Below are positions 56,249-64,000 of a DNA stretch of 64,000 nt, piece after piece. Positions within the stretch are counted from its first letter, which is position 1. The number at the start of each line of letters is the position of its first letter. The DNA comes from Oreohelix idahoensis. Lineage: Eukaryota > Mollusca > Gastropoda > Stylommatophora > Oreohelicidae. Location: contig JAMPIV010012156.1 of assembly GCA_024509875.1 (NCBI GenBank), positions 248,001 to 312,000 of the forward strand. The letters are read 5' to 3'. The translations under genes were made by a program, and so were the position numbers. The notes beneath the pieces are model-generated. The model was not told where the DNA came from, ran no database searches, and saw only the letters and a list, made by a program, of their open reading frames with translations.

Positions 56249-59200
56249 TTATTCATGTTTCGGTGAGGACGTTTCTCCATCTAAAAGTAGTTTAGTTTCA
56301 CCAAGTTCACTAGGGCATCTTGAAAGACAGTCTGCAAATACATTCTGCACTCCAGGAATAGCTCGTATCTCAAAATGGAACGGTTGAAGAGCTATAGCGT
56401 AACGCGCTGACTTTGATGACTTAACGTTCCCTGTATTCAATGCGGTAAGAGCTTTCTGGTCAGACTCCACCACAAAGTGTGATCCGAGGAGATAACGATC
56501 CAGTTTTGTGATTGCCCAGACAAGAGCAAGGAGCTCTTTGTCTAGAACGGAGTAATTTATCTCGCTCGTTGTAAGCTTTCTGGATACGTACATAACAGGA
56601 AATAAGGTGCCTCCGTATTCCTGCATCAAAACTGCCGCAATAGCGTAGGAAGAAGCATCACTGCGAAGAACAAAGGTGAGATCTTTGTTAGGCAACTTTA
56701 AAAAAGGCTTATTTGAAAAAATTTGTTTTATATAGTCTAACGCCGTTTGGTGATCCTGCGACCACTTTATTACATTAGGTGTGCCCTTCTTCAGTAAAGA
56801 CGAAAGAGGTGCAGTTATAGTAGACAAATGAGGGATGAATTTAGAATAGAACTGTATTAGTCCTAAGAGTGACCTCACTTGTTTTTTTGTCTTAGGTGCT
56901 GAGATGTTTAAAATTTTAGAGACGTTACTGTCTTCTGTATACATTAAACCGCGACCTATACGGTGACCAAGAAATGAGATGTCATGAAAACCGACAAAAG
57001 CCTTTGAAGGTTTCGCTGTTAAGTTATAATCCTGTAAGGTAGAAAGTAAAGATTTTAAACCCTGAATATGTTCATCCCAAGAGTCACTAAAAAGACAGAT
57101 GTCATCTATATAAGTAATGACATCGGGACGATGAGACAATATGCGGCGCATCATGCGTACAAAGGTAGCTGGCGCATTCATTAACCCGAAAGGCATAAAA
57201 TTCCATTGAAAAAGACCCCGTGGTGTCGAGAAAGCGGTGAATGGCTTTGCTTTCGTAGTGAGTGGCACTTGCCAATAACCCTTTGAAAGGTCAAATTTCG
57301 AAAAGAATGTGGCATGAGATAATTTCTCTAATAAGTCGTCTAAAAGAGGTAATGGTTCCGCATCGAATTTTGTAACTTTGTTTAACTTCCTGTAATCTAC
57401 GCAAAGACGTATATTGTTGTCTTTCTTCCTAATGATTACCATAGAAGAAGAATATGGTGATGAAGATGGTTCAATTATATTTAATTGGAGCATATCATCC
57501 AATTCCTTATCAACCTTATCACGAAAGTGTAAAGGAATAGGATATGGGCGAACTCGAATCGGTGTATCGTCAGTCAGAATAATGTCATGTTGGATGACTG
57601 ACGTATGACCTGGGATGTCAGTGAGGACATCCTCATACGTGTGTAGAATTTTAGAGACTTGCTGACGTTGATCATCAGTAAGAGTAGATGAGATAGTAAC
57701 ATCATTCCATTTCTCAGTGGAATGGAGTGGTACAACTGGTATTGGTAGTTGTACATCATCGAAAGAAGATTCCTCTTCTTGGATGACTGACAAACTAGAA
57801 TAGTGTTGAATAGGTGGTGTAGGATCGTCAGTTGCTTGGAACACCGATTGTAGATAATCAGGACGTGAGTAATACTCCTTCAACATGTTAATGTGGAAGG
57901 TTTTATGTTTGCCATTAACATCAACGATGTAGTCGACATCGGATATTCTTGAGATGATCCTGAAAGGACCTCTCCAGGTAATTAAAAGACGATTGTTATG
58001 CGCAGGGAGTAATACAAAAGCTTCATCACCAGGTATGAGCTGGCGAAGACGTCTATATTTGTTTGCAGATAGACGAGCTTTTTCTTTGGCATGTTCGGAT
58101 GATGCAGTAGCTAGTCTACAAGCATCTATGATTTTCTTTCTAAGAGAGATCACATACTCATAAGAGGATTGAGTTTCCTCTTCAATATTCTCATCCACCA
58201 ATAAGTCGTGGATTAACGACATCGGACCGCGTGGTTGCATGCCAAAAACAAGCTGGAACGGAGAAAACCCCGTTGCTTGATTTTGTACCTCGCGATACGC
58301 AAAGAGACAAGCGGGTAGGACCCGATCCCAGTCTTGGGGATGGTCTTGAGTCATCTTACCCAACAACTGCTTGAGTGTCCTATTGAGACGCTCAATTAAC
58401 CCATTTGACATCGGATGATAAATAGAACTAAGAGATCTGTCTATACCTAATGTCTTCATAACTTGAGACATGGATTCAGAAATGAACTGAACCCCATGAT
58501 CCGACAAGATTTTCCGTGGAAAACCAATGCGTGAGAAGATTAACATCAATGCCTCTGCTACACTGGCAGATGAAGTGTTCTTGAGAGGGATGGCCTCAGG
58601 CCAACGAGTGCACATATCAATGCACGTAAGAATATGCGTATGCCCTCTAGCAGATGGAAGCATTGGACCAATAATGTCAATGGCCATTTTATCAAATGGT
58701 CTAATCGGGATGTCCGCAGCTTGAATAGGAGCCGCATGAAATGGACCCCGTACCTTAACTTCTTGACATATCAAACAGGACCGACAATAGAGAGTAACAT
58801 CTCTATGGACGCCTGGCCAGTAGAATGCCGAAAGCACTCTGGATTTGGTACGCGAAAAACCCATATGGCCCGCACATTGCGAGTCATGAGCATGTCGTAA
58901 TATACGAGATCTCATACAGGATGGGACAAGAATCTGAGAACATAAGGATAAATCCTTTTCCCGTATTACTCTAACCAAAATCCCATTTTTAAGTATAAAG
59001 TCATGTCTAGATTTTGCAAGTTTGTTGCTTGTATTCTTTTTGTTAACATACTGAAAGAATTTTTTTAATGAATTATCATTCTTTTGCAATGTTGCAAACA
59101 ACTCCCGTGAAATAGGAGCATCATCATCACAAGTGGTATGAACTGTAGGTTCAATAGGTGTATCATGCGACATATTAGTAGCTTGCGCTCTAGTCACTAC

Positions 59201-61363
59201 TGCATTTGCAGTTTGAATATGTCGCTCTTCCCATTCAGCTATTTGCTGAGGTGTACACTCTTTAATACCATGTATGCGACCCAGTATTACATCACAAATT
59301 GGGTTAGGCAGAAGACATGCTTGGATCTTTCCTGTAAAGAAAGGAGTATGAAGATCAATAATAGCAGTGGGAAATGTTTCAATTGTGCCACCAAATGTTA
59401 CACATTTGACAACCCGGCCCGTGGCACAACTTGGGTTGATCAGCGAAGTCCGGACACCGATTGTTGTACAACCTGAGTCAAATAGGAGAGAGCATGAAAT
59501 ATTATTGACAAATCCCTTGTGAAACTTAAGAGAGCCCTGTCCCTGGTGTACTGACGCAGCAGTGGCTGTACAGACTGCAGGCAGGCTAGGCAAGGTATGT
59601 CCGCAACGCAGCGTCGTGATCGCCTTAGGCTGGAAAAGAGTCGAGCATTCTGGACAGTCTTTCACCTGGGAACAATCTAGAGAACAAGACATAGCATTGT
59701 GAGTTTCAGCTACTTTACCCTGTTCAATGTTAGCCTGTGTATCATTAAAAGCAACATTAGAATGTCTACCTGTATTATTCGACGATCTATCTCGTCGGCG
59801 CGATCGATTGTGATTTTTGTCATTAAAATTGCCATAATTGTCGTTTCTGCTAGAGTTAAAATTTGGATTAGTCCGATAATTTGTAGAATGATCGTTATGA
59901 TGTTGGTTAAATGGTTTATTTCCAAAAAATTGTCTGTTTTGCGGACCCTGAGACCTTGATCTCCAGTTTTGTTTATTATAATGTCCTTGATTATTTTTAA
60001 AATAATTGTTACCAAAATCTCGCGATCTGTGAGTTTGGTTCCAAGAAACATTAAATGGAGCAGATTGTTGAAATTGCTTCCCTTTGTAAAAGTTATCATT
60101 GTTGAAATTATGATTATTTCCCTTATTGACATACCTATCAGCACTAAAAGAACGATTGCGTGAAAAATTGTTTTGTTGTGCTGCAAAAGCAACAGGCAAT
60201 TCACTCTTAATCTGCGCATTACTTAGATCCATGATTGGGTGAGCAGTGCAAAAATTTTTTGCATGTTCTTCTAAGTTTTTCATTGATAAAGGTTTCCGTT
60301 CGTGTAAAAATGCGAGAAATGTAGGATTTACCGACGAAAGTACCTTATCGCGCATCAGTAAATCAAAGAGACCTTCATACGACTTTTCAATTTTGGATAA
60401 TTCGATCCATCTTTCTAATGTTAGTCGTATCTGTGACAGAAAATCACTAAAATTTCTGGCAGATTGAGGTAGTAATGTGTGAAATCTCAAACGATATTCG
60501 TTTTCTGTCATTTGGAATTTTTGCAGAAGTGCTGCTCTAAGAGCATTGTAGTCATTTTTCTCACCAATGCTGGTGGTATGATAAACTGCTAATGCATCTC
60601 CTGTAAGTAATCTGGATAAATATGTACAGTATAGCGCTTTATCCACGTTATAAGACCCACAAGTGGCCTCAAACCTATCTAGGAAGAATATTACGTCATC
60701 AGACGGGGGATTAAATTTTGGTAATTTAAGGTGAATTTCCTTAAAATTATCATGTCTGGATGAAGTTTGGCTTTCAAAAGTTCTCTGAGAATTAGCTTCC
60801 TGAGTTAACCTAATTCTCTCATATTCTGACTCTGCTAATTTCAGTTCATGCTGTCGTTTTTTCTCATTCTCTTCCATCTCAAGCTGAAGTCGTTTTACAT
60901 TTTGTTCCGCTATCAATCTTCTCTCTTCCATTTCCTTTTGTTTCTGTTCCATTTCCTTTCTAAGTCTTTCTTCAGCCTCCTTTTGTTTCTGTTCTGCCTC
61001 TCGCAGAAATCGTTTCTCTTCTAATTCAGCGGCTAATCTCATTTTTTTCTCATTCTCCTCAGCAGTTAATCTCATTTTTTTCTCATTTTCCTCAGCTATA
61101 AATTTCCTCTTCTTTTCATTCTCCTCAGCCTCAATCCTTTTTTGATCTGCCTCAAATTTCATCTTCTTCTCTTGTTCCTCAGCCTCAATCCGTTTTTGAT
61201 CTGCCTCAAATTTCAAATTTTCCAAACGTAAAGTTTCCAATCTTCTCTGATCAGCTTCTATTTCTTGAGCTTTCTTATATTCTGACAGTGCAAATGCTTT
61301 AGCTTCATCAGGAGCCATCTGAAGAGCTTTTGCTTGCTTAATGAAATAGTCTAAGGTAGCCAT
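56249..61363 (-). CDS. Element D gag-pol polyprotein: coiled-coil Gag, protease, integrase, RT, RNase H
   Basis: One 1704-codon frame from ATG 61363 (MATLDYFIKQAK). Approximate residues: charged coiled coil 30-205, including repeated EENEKK units; capsid-like domain with PKFNPPSDDVIFFLDRF 215-350; Asn/Arg-rich basic linker 390-560; cysteine motif DCPECSTLF...RCGH about 570-595 instead of a CCHC knuckle; protease FDSGCTTIG about 629; integrase HHCC 825-865 and DDE core (IDIIGP 894, LSDHG 955, Glu in LIERLNR 991); RT 1270-1500 with catalytic YIDD about 1417; RNase H with SDASS about 1568, ending LSRCPSE. All catalytic motifs are intact. Gag and pol are fused with no frameshift or stop between them. 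No envelope gene. This is the best candidate for a mobile element in the window. Confidence 0.95.
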   Translation of the reverse strand: MATLDYFIKQAKALQMAPDEAKAFALSEYKKAQEIEADQRRLETLRLENLKFEADQKRIEAEEQEKKMKFEADQKRIEAEENEKKRKFIAEENEKKMRLTAEENEKKMRLAAELEEKRFLREAEQKQKEAEERLRKEMEQKQKEMEERRLIAEQNVKRLQLEMEENEKKRQHELKLAESEYERIRLTQEANSQRTFESQTSSRHDNFKEIHLKLPKFNPPSDDVIFFLDRFEATCGSYNVDKALYCTYLSRLLTGDALAVYHTTSIGEKNDYNALRAALLQKFQMTENEYRLRFHTLLPQSARNFSDFLSQIRLTLERWIELSKIEKSYEGLFDLLMRDKVLSSVNPTFLAFLHERKPLSMKNLEEHAKNFCTAHPIMDLSNAQIKSELPVAFAAQQNNFSRNRSFSADRYVNKGNNHNFNNDNFYKGKQFQQSAPFNVSWNQTHRSRDFGNNYFKNNQGHYNKQNWRSRSQGPQNRQFFGNKPFNQHHNDHSTNYRTNPNFNSSRNDNYGNFNDKNHNRSRRRDRSSNNTGRHSNVAFNDTQANIEQGKVAETHNAMSCSLDCSQVKDCPECSTLFQPKAITTLRCGHTLPSLPAVCTATAASVHQGQGSLKFHKGFVNNISCSLLFDSGCTTIGVRTSLINPSCATGRVVKCVTFGGTIETFPTAIIDLHTPFFTGKIQACLLPNPICDVILGRIHGIKECTPQQIAEWEERHIQTANAVVTRAQATNMSHDTPIEPTVHTTCDDDAPISRELFATLQKNDNSLKKFFQYVNKKNTSNKLAKSRHDFILKNGILVRVIREKDLSLCSQILVPSCMRSRILRHAHDSQCAGHMGFSRTKSRVLSAFYWPGVHRDVTLYCRSCLICQEVKVRGPFHAAPIQAADIPIRPFDKMAIDIIGPMLPSARGHTHILTCIDMCTRWPEAIPLKNTSSASVAEALMLIFSRIGFPRKILSDHGVQFISESMSQVMKTLGIDRSLSSIYHPMSNGLIERLNRTLKQLLGKMTQDHPQDWDRVLPACLFAYREVQNQATGFSPFQLVFGMQPRGPMSLIHDLLVDENIEEETQSSYEYVISLRKKIIDACRLATASSEHAKEKARLSANKYRRLRQLIPGDEAFVLLPAHNNRLLITWRGPFRIISRISDVDYIVDVNGKHKTFHINMLKEYYSRPDYLQSVFQATDDPTPPIQHYSSLSVIQEEESSFDDVQLPIPVVPLHSTEKWNDVTISSTLTDDQRQQVSKILHTYEDVLTDIPGHTSVIQHDIILTDDTPIRVRPYPIPLHFRDKVDKELDDMLQLNIIEPSSSPYSSSMVIIRKKDNNIRLCVDYRKLNKVTKFDAEPLPLLDDLLEKLSHATFFSKFDLSKGYWQVPLTTKAKPFTAFSTPRGLFQWNFMPFGLMNAPATFVRMMRRILSHRPDVITYIDDICLFSDSWDEHIQGLKSLLSTLQDYNLTAKPSKAFVGFHDISFLGHRIGRGLMYTEDSNVSKILNISAPKTKKQVRSLLGLIQFYSKFIPHLSTITAPLSSLLKKGTPNVIKWSQDHQTALDYIKQIFSNKPFLKLPNKDLTFVLRSDASSYAIAAVLMQEYGGTLFPVMYVSRKLTTSEINYSVLDKELLALVWAITKLDRYLLGSHFVVESDQKALTALNTGNVKSSKSARYAIALQPFHFEIRAIPGVQNVFADCLSRCPSELGETKLLLDGETSSPKHE

Positions 61364-62423
61364 TTCAATATTATTATGTAATAATACTATTTAAAAGTGT
61401 TACTACAACTAGTGTTCTTCGTTCCTGTTCTAGAACGGTAAAATCAATTTATATAATAGGCAATAATATTAATAATTAATAATGTAATTTATAACATGTA
61501 ATGGTGTGAAAGCAGTAATGTGACAGACAATAGCACAATAATGACACGACAAGATATTCAAAACAAACGAAGACGTTCGCAGAAATCCAATTAAAATAAA
61601 ATGAGAAACTAAAATGGAATGTCGTAAAGAATTACGATGATAACTGCGATTAAATAATGCACAAGACAATTGACAACACAGTGTAAAAAACATAGGTTTT
61701 GTAAAAAACTGAACGACAGGAAAGGTGAGATGGACAATAATCACATACAAAATACATTATGAAACTAAGGTACAAGTAAAAATAGCTACCAAAAACAACA
61801 AGTAAACGTGACACTACAGCTAAAACAGACAGGTGTCACAGACCACCAGACACAGTGGACCTAGAATCCTTCTACGCTCACGCGTAGGAACATTCCACTG
61901 CGGGAAGTCTGCAAAATAATGTCCTACAGAACGTCTGACGAAGAGCCCGAATTGGCTTCGAGATGGATCTCGTTCGTCAGATCTACCTCCCAACCTCCCG
62001 CGAAGAATACACAAAACATAACATAACATAGAAAATATATATATATGGACATTTAAGGCACAGCTAATTGTAATAAAGTGTATAACGGATACAAGTTATA
62101 CTTAGCTCGCGTGCAGGTAAAAATCAAAGTGCCTCGTCCCCGTGTATGTACGTCTACAGATAAAATACTTCGTTCTGCTTATCTAGATTACAGCTCGCAC
62201 GCAATAATGATGAAGAGATGATCTCCAAGTAATCAGTCACTGTGAAACTTGACGTGGAGGTTGATTGAAGACCTTGAGCATTTGAGTTGATTTTGATTCA
62301 TATTCCGCTAGGATCCAAATTGAGATGATGTCGCCTTGAAAGTAAAAATTCTTCTTTTCAAACGATCAATTGGATGGGTACGTTCCTGAAATTACTTCCA
62401 GACCGCACTGGCCTACCAGTTAT
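61364..62423 (-). other. Element D 5' leader and primer-binding site
   Basis: 1060-bp leader. The primer-site candidate next to the LTR (62423-62405, minus) is ATAACTGGTAGGCCAGTGC. It contains the 48-nt hairpin shared with element B. Confidence 0.75.
61934..61981 (-). promoter_or_regulatory. Conserved leader hairpin, element D copy
   Basis: TCTGACGAA/TTCGTCAGA outer stem (61934-61942 with 61973-61981) and an inner CGAGAT/ATCTCG stem. The same 48 nt as 19210-19257 in element B. Confidence 0.65.
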
Positions 62424-63486
62424 TGTTGGTGTCGTTTTCATAGTGATGAATTGAAACGCGAATGGTTACAACGGAATAAATGTCAACAATGTTTTTCAAA
62501 CGAAAACCAACAAGTATCTTGAATTGGGTGAACTGGTCAAGTATTGGCAGCACACAAGTCGTTGGTAACTTTACATAGATTTTATTCACCAGGACACGAA
62601 GTGGACAAGACGGACATCGTCACAGGCGCAAAGATCACACGACAACATATTAATTATTGCTGCTAAAGTTCCTGAAGATTCTCTTCTAGTAAAGACCTCT
62701 GTCCATAGACTAAGGATTACAAAACTGTTACCGTATAATATCCTTCTCAGTCACGACCGTTGACCTTCTTTCAAGGACGTCTATCATGGTAACGTATACA
62801 TACTCTGGGATGAAATCTTCCATATTACATTTGTTAAAATTCCCAGACGTTCATCCTACATAGCGTTGTACATCATATAATTTCACACAAAGTCATATAC
62901 GATAATCCTATCAGTTAAAGGCTTTCAGTTGGCTAACCTCTCTTTACATCCGTGCCACGACTTTGGCATTGAAGCATGTACGGCATTTAAAACATGTGCA
63001 TAAGGTAAACAATATAACTTCTTCTACTCGTAGGAATTCTCCGTCTACGATCCAAATCTAAAAGGCAAGCGACTCTGTAGATCCATTCTAGGAATGATAA
63101 AATTCCCGCTAGATTAGTAGTAGAGCGGCCTTTTTATGCAGCATTAAAATAAGAAGTGGGCGATAACTTACGTGACATAACTGCGATTGGCTTCGACCTG
63201 AAGACCAATACAAATCACAATAATAAATGGCTTCCTTCAACATGCCATTGGATACACAATATAAAATTACAATCATGGACACAAGCCAGTTCCATGTTTC
63301 CACTTCAAAACCTGACGTCACAAACTACTCAACTAGGTTACACGTGCGTCCAAAGCAACTCACACAGCATTGTGCACGTCAGTGCGTGAATCAATCGAAC
63401 GCACAAATAATATAACTATCTCAAGACTGGTGCGTACATTTGGTAGGACCGACGACTACCCCCTTAGGTAATAAATGTACGTAACA
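62424..63486 (-). repeat. Element D 5' LTR (right copy)
   Basis: Offset from the left copy by exactly 8230 bp throughout, with no indels. Sequence reads identical to 54194-55256 by eye. Confidence 0.95.
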
Positions 63487-63491
63487 GTCAC

Positions 63492-63972
63492 CTAATATGG
63501 TCCACTGGTCACAAGAATGCCAATCCTCTTTGGATAAGATCAAAACTTTGTTTTCATCACCACCTATTTTAGTGTTACCTACTACAGATAAGACATTTGT
63601 TCTTCGTAGTGACGCTTCATCCACTGGGATTGGAGCGGCACTAATGCAAGAGTACTCTGGAACTCTGCATCCTGTAATGTATATCTCCAGAAAACGTAAT
63701 GCTGCAGAAAGTAATTATTCGGTTTTAGACCGTGAACTATTGGCTATGGTTTGGTCAATACTCAAACTACAAAGATTCCTTCTAGGCGCACATTTCATAG
63801 TAGAAACCGATCAGAAAGCTCTTACGGCTATACAGAGTAAAAATTTGAAGAGCTCGAGGTCTACTCGATATGCAATTGCTCTTCAACCTTTTCATTTTTC
63901 GGTACGAGCTATCCGTGGATCAGATAATGTGATGGCAGACATTCTGTCTAGATGCCCACATGATTCCACTTA
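63492..63972 (+). pseudogene. Element C RNase H, continuation after element D
   Basis: After the repeated GTCAC the frame continues with MVHWSQECQSSLDKIKTLF and RNase H motifs LRSDASSTGIGAALMQ, YSVLDRELLAMVWSI and VETDQKALTAI. It ends DILSRCPHDST at a stop (63972), the usual pol terminus in this group. It is the separated half of the polyprotein at 52972-54193. The 3' UTR and 3' LTR of C lie outside the window. Confidence 0.92.
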
Positions 63973-64000
63973 ACTATTGAGTCTTGGACTTCTTAACTCT

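Larger units (their letters stand above)
54194..63486 (-). mobile_element. Ty3/Gypsy-type LTR retrotransposon D, apparently intact
   Basis: A 9293-bp element inserted in the RT of element C with a 5-bp target-site duplication GTCAC (54189-54193 and 63487-63491). LTRs are 54194-55256 and 62424-63486, both 1063 bp, with no difference seen by eye. The single gag-pol frame of 1704 codons is uninterrupted. Domain order matches B (integrase before RT). It is closely related to B in coding sequence and leader, but its LTR is shorter. Confidence 0.95.

Noticed and set aside
56249..61363. An envelope gene making element D an endogenous retrovirus
   Set aside because: No open frame follows RNase H; the 3' region is AT-rich and noncoding.

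Overview
This is repeat-dense eukaryotic DNA with no intact single-copy host gene. The AT-rich composition, long AT and ATTC microsatellites, and mix of RTE-like and I-like LINEs, a tRNA-headed SINE, piggyBac and Ty3/Gypsy elements suggest an aquatic invertebrate, perhaps a mollusc. The lineage is inference; nothing here is species-diagnostic.

1-16 kb holds non-LTR elements and one DNA transposon: a nearly intact RTE-like LINE (minus strand, running off the left edge), a broken piggyBac-like transposase (3.17-4.45 kb), an I-like LINE (5.9-7.57 kb) abutted by a reversed RTE-like copy, a short GAA-tailed element in one arm of a tandem duplication (8.9-9.6 kb), and RNase H-bearing LINE pieces (10.9-15.6 kb).

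16.8-28.9 kb is LTR element A, gag only, invaded by a second LTR retrotransposon, B (17594-27109). The A gag carries a cold-shock domain followed by two CCHC knuckles, the layout and sequence signature of LIN28. This is the most surprising feature of the window.

29-40 kb holds an RTE-like LINE end, the C-terminal nuclease region of an RLE-type LINE, a second copy of the short GAA-tailed element split by a TTAA-flanked inverted-repeat element that contains a Gypsy-like integrase, and a full-length but decayed I-like LINE (35192-40009) with 11-bp target duplications and a nested tRNA-SINE.

40-47 kb is mostly noncoding. It contains a diverged inverted duplication carrying immunoglobulin-like pseudo-exons, one arm of which is interrupted by an AT array and a solo LTR, followed by about 1 kb of ATTC repeat.

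47-64 kb is LTR element C, interrupted by element D (54194-63486, minus strand, 5-bp target duplication, LTRs that look identical, one uninterrupted 1704-codon gag-pol frame). B, C and D have Ty3/Gypsy-type domains in the order protease, integrase, reverse transcriptase, RNase H. That is the copia-like order known from the Gmr1 group. LTR divergence agrees with the nesting: A (oldest), then B, then D (youngest).
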